The notes: generated from the letters alone by a model not told the origin. A stretch of 64,000 nt of DNA from an uncultured Collinsella sp. (GCA_905213265.1 CAJMHR010000006.1:3176-67175), one strand, 5' to 3'; shown: positions 50,783-60,095, counted from the first letter of the stretch. Program-made: numbers and translations.

Positions 50783-52678
50783 TTAAGCCGTATGCGCTTG
50801 CACAAGCGCCATCAGCTCATGCCAGGACCGGCGCTCGCGTAGGCGCTCGACCCCCTGGCGGTCCATAAAGATCTCGGCGAGCAGTGAGCTCAAGATCCGC
50901 GCCTCATCGCCGCCCGACCGGGCAAACGACACCATAAAGACGATATCGACCTCATGGCCGTATTCGTCCCAAAGAATGGGATGTTCGAGCAGGCCCACGG
51001 TAACAAAGGCCTCGGCGCTCAAGGGATGCATCCCATGGGGCATGGCTACCCCATTGCCAAACGAGGTGGCACTCGCGCTCTCGCGCTCGGCGACCTCTTG
51101 GGCAAACTGGGCATCGACACGGCCGCTCTCGACGGCGCGCTCGGAGAGATATCGGAGAACGGCCTGCTTCGACGGCGCCTCAACGCGGTTGAAGAACAGG
51201 GCACGGCTAAAGAAAGAGCTTACGGAGTCCGATTGCGCAGTGTCGTCGCTCAGCACCTTGCGGATAGCGTTGACATCGCTCGTCTCCAAGAAGAAATCGG
51301 CCTCGCGGACGGGCACGGGCAACTTGACGTTGAGCGGCACCGTTGTGAACACGTAGTCGATGTGCGAAAAATCGAACGTTCCCACGCGGGCGACGTCGCA
51401 TGTCTCAATCGAATCGATATACATGCCAAACTGCTTGCGGTACTGGTGCTCGAGCATACGGGCGCTTCCCGCTCCCGAGGCGCACACGATCAGGATGCGC
51501 TTGCGACGCGGCTGGTCGGCTTGCTGCTCGAGGGCCAGGGCAAATGCCATGGCGATGTAGCCGAGCTCTTCATCAGAGGGCTGGCTGCCAAAATGACGCT
51601 CGAGTACCTGCGAGGTGCCAGCTGCCATCGAATAGGCCAACGGAAACCTCGTCTTGATATCGGGCAGCATGGGGTTATCCATATGCATGTGATATTCAAG
51701 GCGATAGCCCAGAGGGCCGATATGCCGAGCAAGGTTCATGCGAAGTTCAAGATCGCCGCTAAAGTCAAACCTAAACTCATCGTTGACCGCACGTACCATC
51801 TCGGAAGCAATCTCCCACATCTCGTCCGAGATAACGGCAGAGCCCTTCTCGGGCACGCCCGTGCCCCTGCCGAGCAAATGGATTGCGATAAAGGCAACCT
51901 CTTCTCGGGGCATGCTCACGCCCAGGGCATCCTTGATGTTTGCGGCAATCTGGAAAGCCGCGGCGTATTCGCGCGTTCCCTCCAGTTTTTGAACGTCCGA
52001 TTCTGCAGCTGGGACATAGCAGCCCTGCTCGATGCGGCCAAGAGCAATGTAAAGATGCATGATGAGATTGCGGGATGCCAGCGAGCTCACCGTGACGGGC
52101 GAGGCCGTCAGGGCATCGTCCACACATGCGGCGATGGCCCGCAGGCGCTCGGCGAGCTTTGCATCGTCGGTGTCGGGCAACACGGGCCTCACCAGCGAGG
52201 CCAGGCACAGGCGCCGTTGTGACTCCCCGCCCGCAACGCGGATTCCGTAGCGTGGGCGCTTTTCGAGCGTTAAGTCAAATTGGGCGAGTTTCTGCTCTAC
52301 CAGACGCATGTCATTGGACAGAGTTCGCGCCGAAACGTAGAGTAAATCCGCATACTCCTCAATCGTCACCCACTGGGACCGCATGAGGAGGTCGTTAAGA
52401 AGGAAGGACACACGGCCGTCGCGCGTATCAGGAATGCCCGGATGGGCCAGAGCCGCACCGTCTAGCAAGCGAGCAAGCTCATCTGCACGTGCAACATCGA
52501 TACGATACTGCCCCTTGCTGCCAACGATGCGTGCAACCCCTGCAAGGTTGTCGTTTGCGCGATGGATATAGTTTCTCACGGCGCGCTCGCTTACCTCGAG
52601 ACGCTTGGCAAGTACCGCGACAGCGACAGGCTGAGCGTCCTCGATCATATTTACAAGCTGCTTGACGCGAGCATCCAT
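50783..52678 (-). CDS. PRD-domain transcriptional regulator (LicR/MtlR type)
   Basis: A 631-residue PTS-controlled activator. Order: N-terminal HTH (residues 1-60, VAVLAKRLEVSERAVRNYIHRA), second HTH/Mga-like region (about 85-150), PRD1 (about 185-290 with LIMHLYIALGRIEQG and IHLLGRG), PRD2 (about 295-395 with LARHIGPLGYRLEY), a IIB-like domain with Cys in LIVCASGAGSA (about 400-480), and a IIA-like domain with His in GVAMPHGMHP (about 490-630). Phosphorylation of PRD, Cys and His residues by PTS proteins should set its activity. The upstream position next to the IIA gene identifies its target. Confidence 0.93.
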   Translation of the reverse strand: MDARVKQLVNMIEDAQPVAVAVLAKRLEVSERAVRNYIHRANDNLAGVARIVGSKGQYRIDVARADELARLLDGAALAHPGIPDTRDGRVSFLLNDLLMRSQWVTIEEYADLLYVSARTLSNDMRLVEQKLAQFDLTLEKRPRYGIRVAGGESQRRLCLASLVRPVLPDTDDAKLAERLRAIAACVDDALTASPVTVSSLASRNLIMHLYIALGRIEQGCYVPAAESDVQKLEGTREYAAAFQIAANIKDALGVSMPREEVAFIAIHLLGRGTGVPEKGSAVISDEMWEIASEMVRAVNDEFRFDFSGDLELRMNLARHIGPLGYRLEYHMHMDNPMLPDIKTRFPLAYSMAAGTSQVLERHFGSQPSDEELGYIAMAFALALEQQADQPRRKRILIVCASGAGSARMLEHQYRKQFGMYIDSIETCDVARVGTFDFSHIDYVFTTVPLNVKLPVPVREADFFLETSDVNAIRKVLSDDTAQSDSVSSFFSRALFFNRVEAPSKQAVLRYLSERAVESGRVDAQFAQEVAERESASATSFGNGVAMPHGMHPLSAEAFVTVGLLEHPILWDEYGHEVDIVFMVSFARSGGDEARILSSLLAEIFMDRQGVERLRERRSWHELMALVQAHTA

Positions 52679-53010
52679 GTCCTCCTCCTTTCCCTGCGTC
52701 TAGTCTAACGCGGTAAAGAATGACACTCCACGTCGCGCTCGTTCCGCCAACTCGGAACAGGTTGCGGGGAGTCCAGCTGAGCTATGGAGAGCCTGGGGAG
52801 AGGGCCCGAAGGCAATGCGTCGGTGTGGGATGCGCCTTCCCAGCCATTGGGCAGTCATTGGGGACAGACTTAAATGAGTAGTCGTTGTGAACGTTCTTGT
52901 TTGACTAGTCGTTTAAGAACGTCCCCAATGACTATTAAGGACTGTCCCAAGCTGCCGGCAGGAAAGGACCGTCCCCAAGTGCCGGGTTTGTCCCCAATGA
53001 CTAGGTGAAT
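52679..53010. repeat. Cluster of family B palindromes and modules
   Basis: After about 170 bp with no clear signal, a GATGCGCCTTCCC stretch (about 52831) resembles the 62-bp repeats at 46.9 kb. A half copy GGGGACAGACTTAAATGAGT (from 52860) comes next. A full palindrome with arms 52879-52898 and 52915-52934 follows (one arm less conserved), then the GGACTGTCCC..CTGCCGGCAGG module and a final TCCCCAATGACTA. It separates the PRD regulator from the arc operon. Confidence 0.6.
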
Positions 53011-53012
53011 AG

Positions 53013-53046
53013 CAAAAGCCCCGCAGTCGGAGCGGACTGCGGGGCT
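53013..53046 (-). terminator. Terminator of the arc operon
   Basis: AGCCCCGCAGTC (53017-53028) pairs perfectly with GACTGCGGGGCT (53035-53046). TTTT follows on the minus strand. A second GTGGGCGC/GCGCCCAC hairpin (53066-53089) lies between it and the stop codon. Both are repeated behind the second arcC. Confidence 0.85.
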
Positions 53047-53111
53047 CGTGAAGAGAGGCTAGTTTGTGGGCGCTTTGCCTGGCGCCCACGAGAGAGGCAA
53101 CGGAGTAGGGA

Positions 53112-54074
53112 CTACTCGTGGATGCGGGTACCGGAGAGGCCGGCCATGGTCTCGGCGGCCTTGTCCAGAGCGCCGATGATGCAGGTGCGGCCCTTGCGGG
53201 AGCGGGCGAACTTGATGGCGGCGCGGACCTTGGGCTCCATGGAACCCTTGCCGAACTGACCCTCGTCGGCCAGGCGCTCGGCCTCGTCGGCGGTGATGTC
53301 CTCGAGCTCCTCCTGGTTGGGCTTGCCAAAGTTGATGGCGACATGCTCAACGGCGGTCAGCAGGAACAGAACGTCGGCGTCGCAGTCCTCGGCCAGCAGC
53401 TCGCCGCCCAGGTCCTTGTCGATGACGGCGGGAACGCCCTTGTAGCAGCCCTTGTTCTCGTAGTCGCGGACGACGGGGATGCCGCCGCCACCGCAGGCGA
53501 TGACGATGAACTCGTTGTCGAGCAGGTTGAGGATGGAGTCGGCCTCGACGATCTTCTTGGGGTCGGGGGAGGCGACGACGCGACGCCAGCCGCGGCCGGA
53601 ATCCTCGACGAAGACCTTGGAGGGGTCCTCGGCCATGAACTCCTTGGCCTGCTCCTCGGTGTAGAAGGGGCCGATCGGCTTGGTCGGGTTCTTGAACGCG
53701 GGATCGTCCGGGTCGCACTCAATCTGGGTGACGACGGTGGCGGCGTGCCAACGCTTATAGCGCTTGTGCATCTCGCGACCGATGCCCTGCTGCAGGTGAT
53801 AGCCAATGTAGCCCTGGGACATGGCGCCGCACTCGGGCAGCGGCATCTCGGGGGTGCCGATGGCGTCGTGGGCGGCGGCGAAGGCGTTCTGGATCATGCC
53901 GACCTGCGGGCCGTTGCCGTGGGTGATGATGATCTCGTTACCCTGCTCGATAAGACCAAGGAGAGCGTGGGCGGTGTTGCTCACGGCCTGGACCTGCTCG
54001 ACGGGGTTGTTGCCGAGGGCGTTGCCGCCAAGGGCGACGACAATACGATCGGGCTTACCGTACGGTTTACTCAT
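53112..54074 (-). CDS. arcC: Carbamate kinase, copy 1
   Basis: A 320-residue enzyme making ATP and carbamate-derived ammonia and CO2 from carbamoyl phosphate and ADP, the energy step of the arginine deiminase pathway. It has VALGGNALGN at the N-terminus, THGNGPQVG for substrate binding, and ACGGGGIPVV in the nucleotide region. It is the last gene of the transporter-arcA-argF-arcC operon, 23 bp after the ornithine carbamoyltransferase. The sequence is nearly identical to the copy at 60301-61263; differences cluster in the first codons (SKPYGKP against SKPLGKP, VEQVQAV against VEQIEAV). Confidence 0.95.
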   Translation of the reverse strand: MSKPYGKPDRIVVALGGNALGNNPVEQVQAVSNTAHALLGLIEQGNEIIITHGNGPQVGMIQNAFAAAHDAIGTPEMPLPECGAMSQGYIGYHLQQGIGREMHKRYKRWHAATVVTQIECDPDDPAFKNPTKPIGPFYTEEQAKEFMAEDPSKVFVEDSGRGWRRVVASPDPKKIVEADSILNLLDNEFIVIACGGGGIPVVRDYENKGCYKGVPAVIDKDLGGELLAEDCDADVLFLLTAVEHVAINFGKPNQEELEDITADEAERLADEGQFGKGSMEPKVRAAIKFARSRKGRTCIIGALDKAAETMAGLSGTRIHE

Positions 54075-54097
54075 AGTGTTCGTTCACTTCCCAGCTA

Positions 54098-55105
54098 CTA
54101 GCGAAGCGTCGCGTACATCATGGCCTTAATGGTATGCATGCGGTTCTCGGCCTCCTGGAACACACGAGACTGCGCGCTCTCAAAGACCTCGTCGGAAACC
54201 TCCATCTCGGTCACGCCGAACTTCTCGGCAATCTCGGCGCCGATGGTGGTCTGCGTATCGTGGAAGCTCGGCAGGCAGTGCATAAAGATGGCGCCGGGGT
54301 TTGCCTTGGCCATGACCTCGGGCGTTACTCGATAGGGAGAGAGAAGATCGATTCGGCTCTTCCACAGCTCCTCAGCCTGGCCCATACCGACCCAAACGTC
54401 CGTATAGATAACATCTGCATCCTTGACGCCCTCATCGATATCCTCAGTGAGCTGGATCGTGCAGCCATTCTGAGCGGCGATCTCCTGGCAGCGCTCAAGA
54501 AGCTCGGGATCGAAGTGCGTGGCGCCCTCGACATCGCCCTTGGGTCCGCAGGAGCAGAAGTTAATGCCGAGCTTGGCGCAGATAACCATCAGGGAGTCGC
54601 TGACGTTGCCCTGCTCCTTGCCCATATAGGTGAGCTTCATGCCGCGCGTGTCGCCAAACTCCTCACGCATGGTAAGAATGTCGGCAAGGGCCTGGGTGGG
54701 ATGGTACTCATTGGTCAGACCGTTCCAGACGGGAACGCCAGCCTTGGCGGCAAGCTCCTCGACGATAGACTGGTCAGAACCACGGTACTCGATACCGTCA
54801 TACATACGGCCGAGCACGCGGGCGGTATCCTCGATGGACTCTTTCTTGCCCATCTGCGACGAGCCGGGGTCGAGGTAGGTCACGCCCATACCCAGGTCCA
54901 TACCGCCGACCTCGAAGGCACAGCGCGTGCGCGTGGAGGTCTTCTCAAACAGCAGGACAATGTTCTTGCCCTCGAGAAAGCGGTGCGGATAACCGGCGCG
55001 CTTCATATCCTTGAAGTTCTTTGAGAGGTCGAGCATGTACTCGATTTCCTCGGACGTAAAGTCAAGCAGGGTAAGAACGCTTCGACCAGAAAGATTAAGA
55101 GCCAT
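54098..55105 (-). CDS. argF: Catabolic ornithine carbamoyltransferase
   Basis: A 335-residue transferase that splits citrulline with phosphate to ornithine and carbamoyl phosphate in this operon. It has the carbamoyl-phosphate loop EKTSTRTRCAFEVGG, HPTQALADIL, DVWVGMGQ, and HCLPSFHD for ornithine binding. The ATG at 55105 (MALNLSGRSVLTLLDF) follows AAAGGA; the open frame continues 20 codons upstream without support. The position between arcA and arcC indicates the catabolic role; the family name arcB would fit equally well. Confidence 0.94.
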   Translation of the reverse strand: MALNLSGRSVLTLLDFTSEEIEYMLDLSKNFKDMKRAGYPHRFLEGKNIVLLFEKTSTRTRCAFEVGGMDLGMGVTYLDPGSSQMGKKESIEDTARVLGRMYDGIEYRGSDQSIVEELAAKAGVPVWNGLTNEYHPTQALADILTMREEFGDTRGMKLTYMGKEQGNVSDSLMVICAKLGINFCSCGPKGDVEGATHFDPELLERCQEIAAQNGCTIQLTEDIDEGVKDADVIYTDVWVGMGQAEELWKSRIDLLSPYRVTPEVMAKANPGAIFMHCLPSFHDTQTTIGAEIAEKFGVTEMEVSDEVFESAQSRVFQEAENRMHTIKAMMYATLR

Positions 55106-55191
55106 GATTTGAGTCCTTTCGATTGTTGGAACACACAAGGAGAGATGGGCGGCGCAGACGCACACGCGCCGCCCAGATACGCTAAAGCTGA

Positions 55192-56436
55192 CTAGATTTC
55201 CTCACGCCAGAACGGCATGGTCATGCAGCGCGGGCCGCCGCGACCGCGAGAAAGCTCCTCGGAGGGAGCGACGAGCAGCTCGACGCCAGCCTTGTAAAGA
55301 GCATCGTTGGTGACAACGTTGCGCTCATACACGCAGACCTTGCCCGGTGCGACCGCAAGAGTGTTGGAACCATCGTTCCACTGCTCACGGGAAGCCTCGA
55401 TCGGATCGCCGCCACCGCACTCAATCATGGTGATATGGTCCATACCCGTCGCAAGCTCGAGGATATGCTGCAGGGTGCCCTCGAGTTCCTCGATATGCAC
55501 CTCCCCCTCCGAATCGCCCTTGGTCAAGCGGTAGGCACGAAGCGTCTGGTAGATGCCGGGATAGACCGTGAACTTATCGCGATCGACCTGCGTGCAGACG
55601 GTGTCGAGGTGCATGTAGGCATAGCCGTGCGGAATCTTGATGGCATAGATGTTCTCGATCTCGGCCTCATCGGAACCCCAGAACATATTCTTGGCGAGCT
55701 CATCGATGGCTGCAGTCTGGGTGCGCTCGGAAATACCGATGGCGAGCGTCTTGGCGTTGATGTTGAGGATATCGCCGCCCTCGATATGCCACTCGCTGTT
55801 GTGGTCGTACCAGATGGGGCTACCGGCGTAATCGGGATGGTTGCGCAGCACCGTTTCGTAGAAGATTACCTCGCGGTTGCGCTGATTCCAGTACATGCGG
55901 TTCATGGTAGCGCCCTTGCCCACGACAGCCAGAGGGTCACGGGAGAAATACGAGGCCGGCATGGGGAACAGCACCATATCGTCAGCCTTCAACTCCTCGC
56001 CGTCCATACTGGCAAGAGAACCGCCAACCTTGGGGATCTCGAGGTCGCGAACGTAGAGGCCGCCCATGGCAGCAAGGACAAACTCCTTGTTGTCCTTAAT
56101 CGAATCAAGCTTCTCGACAACGGCCTGGCGAAGGGCCGCGTTGGAGATGCCGGACTCACCCATGAACTTCGTCATGAACTCTGCGCGAGTGCCCTCGACT
56201 TTGTCAAACGTCTCAGCGAGCAGCTCTTCCATATAGACGACCTCGGCGCCAGCGCCGCGAAGAAGGTCGGTAAACTGATCGTGCTCTTTCTGGGCATAGT
56301 CCAGATAGAACGCGTCGTGAATCCAAACGCGGTCGAAATCCTCCGCCTTCATGTTTACAAGATCCATACCGGGGCGATGGACGCACACCTTCTTGAGGGC
56401 GCCAATCTCGCTATGAACGTTCAGTCCTTTGTTCAT
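55192..56436 (-). CDS. arcA: Arginine deiminase
   Basis: A 414-residue enzyme hydrolysing arginine to citrulline and ammonia. All expected residues are present: Asp167 (FSRDP), Glu219 and Asp222 (HIEGGD), His276 and Asp278 (MHLD) and nucleophile Cys404 (GGPRCMTMP). The substrate arginines are Arg180 (ATMNRMYW), Arg238 (ISERTQ) and Arg399 (RGRGGPRC). It lies between the transporter and argF genes and supplies citrulline to the latter. It is the reference for the altered paralogue at 58193. Confidence 0.96.
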   Translation of the reverse strand: MNKGLNVHSEIGALKKVCVHRPGMDLVNMKAEDFDRVWIHDAFYLDYAQKEHDQFTDLLRGAGAEVVYMEELLAETFDKVEGTRAEFMTKFMGESGISNAALRQAVVEKLDSIKDNKEFVLAAMGGLYVRDLEIPKVGGSLASMDGEELKADDMVLFPMPASYFSRDPLAVVGKGATMNRMYWNQRNREVIFYETVLRNHPDYAGSPIWYDHNSEWHIEGGDILNINAKTLAIGISERTQTAAIDELAKNMFWGSDEAEIENIYAIKIPHGYAYMHLDTVCTQVDRDKFTVYPGIYQTLRAYRLTKGDSEGEVHIEELEGTLQHILELATGMDHITMIECGGGDPIEASREQWNDGSNTLAVAPGKVCVYERNVVTNDALYKAGVELLVAPSEELSRGRGGPRCMTMPFWREEI

Positions 56437-56478
56437 CTCTATCCTTCTTTCTCACAACTTGTATGTGGGGTTTTGCAT

Positions 56479-57915
56479 TTACGGCAGGGGGATAAGACCC
56501 GAAACCGCAGTGAATGCCATGCAGATAACGCTTACGACCAGGAAGAATTTCCAAGCGACCTTCCACCACTGGCCTAGCGGAATCTTGCAGACGCCAAGAC
56601 CGGCAACGAGCATCGCGCTTGTTGGCGAAATGAGAGACATGGCCGCGCTGCCCATGGAAAGACCAGTAACTGCGGCCTCGGGGTTTAAGCCCATCAGCTC
56701 AACAAGCGGGCCGAAAATGGGAATCGTAAGAGCAGCGATGCCCGAGGAGCTCGGAACGAGGATCGACAGAAGGTTATCCACGACATAGAGAATGCTCGTA
56801 AAGATAACTGCCGGAACTCCGGAGAGAGCCGTGGCGAGCGTGTTGAGAATCGTATCGATGATGAGGCCGTCATTGGCGATTACAAGGATTCCGCGGGCGA
56901 GGCCAACAACGATGGCAGAGAACGCGAAGTCTGCAATTCCCTTAACGAACTCGCCAGCGATCTCCTTCTCATTCATCCCGGAAACAACACCCGAAAGAAG
57001 GGCCATGGCCAAGAAAATCGCAGAGATTTCGTTCATGTACCAGCCCTGGGCCACCAGACCCCAAATGATAGCGGCAAGTCCAAGCACGAAAATAACCATA
57101 ACGGCTTTCTGCCTACCGGTGAACTCGCTATCGAGGAGATTCTCGTCCGCACCAAACTCTTTGCGCTTCTCGATATCATCGTGGAAAGCTGGGGATGCCT
57201 CGGGATTCTTCTTAACCTTGAGGGCATACATCACAACCCATGCGATGGCAACTGCAGTGAGCACGACAAGGGCGATAGTACGCAACCAAAGCTGGGGGTT
57301 GCCCTGGATACCGAGGATGCCCTGGGAAATCAGGACGTTGAACGGGTTTACGGTAGATGCGATGTATCCGATACGGGCACCCACAAACACCGTCATGAAC
57401 GCTGTAATTGAGTCGAAGCCCATGGCCATCATGATCGGCATAAGAATCGCAAAGAACGGAAGCGTCTCCTCTGCCATACCAAAGGTGCTGCCGCCCAAAG
57501 CAAAAAGCACCATTAGGATCGGAATGATGAGGACGTCCTTGCTCTTGAACTTCTTCACCACTCGGGCGACGCCGCTCGTGATGGCTCCGGTCGCCGTGAT
57601 GACCTGGAAGGAACCTCCCACGATCATAATGAATGCAACGACCTCGACCGCTTGCTGGATGCCGATCGCAGGGGCCTCAAGTACTTCGAAGATGCCTTGG
57701 CGAAGATCGACCTCGTTGCCGTCCTCGTCCGTATAGACCTTATCGACAGGCTCATAGGTGCCCGAGACCGTTACCTCGCGACCGTTAACCTCCTGGCGCT
57801 CAAACGAACCCGAAGGCACGACCCAGGTCAGAACGGCAAATACGGCCATCAAGACGAGAATGATGGTGTACACGTGCGGGACTCGAAGAGTGCGCTTCTT
57901 TTCTGTCTCTGCCAT
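56479..57915 (-). CDS. YfcC-family basic amino-acid transporter (ArcD-like)
   Basis: A 478-residue membrane protein with about twelve hydrophobic segments and a large periplasmic loop after the first helix. Conserved stretches FALGGSTFGMAEETLPFF and VDNLLSILVPSSSGIAALTIPIFGPL, with inner repeat GARIGYIASTVNPFN, place it in the YfcC/ArcD group of short-chain or basic amino-acid carriers. The first position in the arc operon supports arginine/ornithine exchange. It is not related to the APC-type ArcD of Pseudomonas. Confidence 0.88.
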   Translation of the reverse strand: MAETEKKRTLRVPHVYTIILVLMAVFAVLTWVVPSGSFERQEVNGREVTVSGTYEPVDKVYTDEDGNEVDLRQGIFEVLEAPAIGIQQAVEVVAFIMIVGGSFQVITATGAITSGVARVVKKFKSKDVLIIPILMVLFALGGSTFGMAEETLPFFAILMPIMMAMGFDSITAFMTVFVGARIGYIASTVNPFNVLISQGILGIQGNPQLWLRTIALVVLTAVAIAWVVMYALKVKKNPEASPAFHDDIEKRKEFGADENLLDSEFTGRQKAVMVIFVLGLAAIIWGLVAQGWYMNEISAIFLAMALLSGVVSGMNEKEIAGEFVKGIADFAFSAIVVGLARGILVIANDGLIIDTILNTLATALSGVPAVIFTSILYVVDNLLSILVPSSSGIAALTIPIFGPLVELMGLNPEAAVTGLSMGSAAMSLISPTSAMLVAGLGVCKIPLGQWWKVAWKFFLVVSVICMAFTAVSGLIPLP

Positions 57916-58033
57916 CTCTCCTCCTTAATTCAGGGGTTTTTCGTTGCCGGCAAAGCCATTGTGTCATCGCGCAAAACACCCTTCCGTCTCTTCGCCCGCC
58001 AACGAAGCACATCGACCCGTAAACGGACTTTAG

Positions 58034-58082
58034 ATTGACGTAATTTGTCAATTTGCTTTCTAGATTGATGTTTAACATCAAT
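58034..58082. promoter_or_regulatory. Two 19-bp palindromic operators between the arc operon and the ADI paralogue
   Basis: ATTGACGTAATTTGTCAAT (58034-58052) and ATTGATGTTTAACATCAAT (58064-58082) are each preceded by TAG, and their centres are 30 bp apart, about three helical turns. The second is a perfect 9-bp inverted repeat around one base. They lie in the 277-bp divergent region, which also contains TTGAAA at 58131 as a weak -35 for the rightward unit. The XRE/S24-like protein at 59445 or an ArgR-type protein could bind here. Confidence 0.6.
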
Positions 58083-58192
58083 TACTAAGCCGGTTCGTGC
58101 CATTCTCCTGTGGCAAACATGATGTAAATTGAAACAAGCTTCTAATGTGACACTATGGAAGCGATCAATACTCATCGCCAAAGCGAGGTCAC

Positions 58193-59443
58193 ATGTCCGC
58201 ATTGCATGTTCAAAACGAAATAGGAAAGCTAAAAAGGGTCCTGCTGCACTGCCCCGGCCCCGAAACGCGCAACTACCCCGACGGCCAGTTCAATCAAGTC
58301 TTTACGCTACGCCCTTCTAGCAATTCATTTGATCTTGAAAAGGCTCTTGGGGAGCATCATGCTTACTCGGCAATGCTCGAGCACGAAGGAGTAGAGATTC
58401 TCTATCTCGAGAACCTTCTTACCGAAGCCCTTGATGCGACAGAGCAAGCGCGTCGCTCTTTTATCGATAGCTACATTTCAGAATGCGGCGCGAGGGGCAT
58501 GGAGCTCGAGTCCGCCATTCGCGAGTATCTTGAGCATATCGAAGGTTCCCGCGACCTGGTCCAGGCAGCCGTCAACGGCGTTCGCTACTCCCAGGTCTTC
58601 GACACGAACAAGGAGGTGTTCAGCCTCTCAAAGCTGACGGGAGACGCATACTCACCCGACGACCTTCTCATAGCCCCCCTTAACACCATGTGGTTCACGC
58701 GCGATCCAGCAAGCGTCATCGGCGAAGGTGTCACGCTCAACCATATGTACTGGCCAGAGCGCAACCGTGAGGTTATCGCCTATAAAACGATTTTTAACTA
58801 TCATCCGGATTTCCGCGAGACTCCTCAGTTCTTCAAGCATGAATCGACTTACCACATTGAAGGCGGCGACCTTCACAACCTCAACAGCGAAAATGTAGCC
58901 GTTGGCATCTCTCAACGAACCGAGCCAGCAGCTATAGACACCCTAGCGAATAACTTGCTCTGGGACGAGAACTCGACTATTGAGTCCGTATGGGCCATTG
59001 AGGTTCCCTACGATGATCTCTGCATTCATCTCGACACATACTTTGCTCGTGTTAACTATGAGACATTCCTCATTGACCGGGAGCTCCTGGACCAAGCGCG
59101 GGTCTACTGCATTACACGAGGCAGATCGGAAAGGACAACCCGGGCGCGTCATGTCGAAGGCGGACTAAAAGAAGCGCTGGGATTAGCCCTGGGTTTAAGT
59201 TCACCGCAATTTATCCCTTGCGGCGGCTCAAATCCCGGAGCGGCAGAGGTCGAAAGAACCAACAATGCTATAAGCACGCTTTGCCTGGAGCCCGGCAAGG
59301 TCTGCGTATACGAAGAGAACACCGAGACGAACAAGGCACTGGAGCAGGCCGGTATTGAACTTGTTCCCATCTCCATCTTCGAGCTGACAAACGGCTTTGG
59401 CGGCCCCAACTGCCTCTGCCTTCCCCTCGTCCGCGCTTCATAA
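58193..59443 (+). CDS. Arginine deiminase-like paralogue with altered substrate side
   Basis: A 416-residue ADI-family protein, divergent from the arc operon. Catalytic residues remain: Asp171 (FTRDP), Glu223/Asp226 (HIEGGD), His279/Asp281 (IHLD) and Cys407 (GGPNCLCLP). Two of the substrate-side arginines of ArcA are lost: Arg180 is His184 here (LNHMYW), and Arg399 is Phe402 (FGGPNC). Arg242 is kept. The N-terminal acidic region near ArcA residues 30-45 is also different. It could act on another guanidino compound, or serve as an arginine sensor. The start at 58193 follows GCGAGG. It is 1 bp from the XRE/S24-like regulator gene, so the two form one unit. Confidence 0.82.
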   Translation: MSALHVQNEIGKLKRVLLHCPGPETRNYPDGQFNQVFTLRPSSNSFDLEKALGEHHAYSAMLEHEGVEILYLENLLTEALDATEQARRSFIDSYISECGARGMELESAIREYLEHIEGSRDLVQAAVNGVRYSQVFDTNKEVFSLSKLTGDAYSPDDLLIAPLNTMWFTRDPASVIGEGVTLNHMYWPERNREVIAYKTIFNYHPDFRETPQFFKHESTYHIEGGDLHNLNSENVAVGISQRTEPAAIDTLANNLLWDENSTIESVWAIEVPYDDLCIHLDTYFARVNYETFLIDRELLDQARVYCITRGRSERTTRARHVEGGLKEALGLALGLSSPQFIPCGGSNPGAAEVERTNNAISTLCLEPGKVCVYEENTETNKALEQAGIELVPISIFELTNGFGGPNCLCLPLVRAS

Positions 59444-59444
59444 C

Positions 59445-60095
59445 ATGGGAACGGGTCAAAACATAAAGGCGCTTCGCAAGCGCGACCAGCTCACGCAGGA
59501 GGAGTTCGCGGCACTCGTCGGCGTCTCCAAAGAAACGGTATGCCGTTGGGAAAAGGACCGCTATGCCATCCGCCGGTCGACACTGCTCAAGATCGTTTCG
59601 AAATTCAATCTGCAGCTTGACGACCTCGCATCAGAAACCGCAGGGCTTGCCGCAAAGCTCGACCACGGAGGACGGAAGCCGAATTCCAAGGAAACTGCTA
59701 CTGACTCCCTTTGCGATGTATTTAAAATCCAGATGAATGGAGGCAGAACAGGACTTAAGCAGACCGGAACAACGGCGCTCCCCTCATCCGTATTCAAAAA
59801 CCATCGCGGGTGTTTCTTTGTTCAAATGGACACATCTGCCATGTCCAAATGCTATCCGATGGGATCCTTTCTCCTAGTGGACCCCAACCTGAAGCCCTGG
59901 AACGGATGCTCCGTCCTCGCCTTGTCCGATAATTCCAGAGTGGTCATACGGCGGTATAGCACCGGCACGAACACAGTGATGCTGTCATCCTACTCATATC
60001 GCACATCGGAACCGGATATTGTGCTGGACAAACGCCGAATCAGGATTCTCGGAGTCATCGTCTGGTTTCAGGCATCCCATGACCTGAGCATCTAA
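59445..60095 (+). CDS. XRE-family regulator with degenerate S24-like C-terminal domain
   Basis: A 216-residue protein. The N-terminal HTH (residues about 4-60: NIKALRKRDQLTQEEFAALVGVSKETVCRWEKDRYAIRR) is followed by a linker and a C-terminal domain (about 125-216) resembling LexA/CI-type S24: MDTSAMSKCYPMGSFLLVDPN, then NGCSVLALSDNSRVVIRRY. The Ser of GDSM-type motifs is present, but the surroundings are degenerate and the Lys position appears to be Arg, so self-cleavage is doubtful. It probably dimerises and senses a ligand. It starts 1 bp after the ADI paralogue, so the paralogue's status could be its signal. The palindromes at 58034-58082 are candidate sites. Confidence 0.75.
   Translation: MGTGQNIKALRKRDQLTQEEFAALVGVSKETVCRWEKDRYAIRRSTLLKIVSKFNLQLDDLASETAGLAAKLDHGGRKPNSKETATDSLCDVFKIQMNGGRTGLKQTGTTALPSSVFKNHRGCFFVQMDTSAMSKCYPMGSFLLVDPNLKPWNGCSVLALSDNSRVVIRRYSTGTNTVMLSSYSYRTSEPDIVLDKRRIRILGVIVWFQASHDLSI

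Noticed and set aside
58064..58082. ATTGATGTTTAACATCAAT considered as an FNR box
   Set aside because: FNR sites are TTGAT-N4-ATCAA; here the spacer is 7, and the sister site has TTGAC/GTCAA. A different dimer geometry is more likely.
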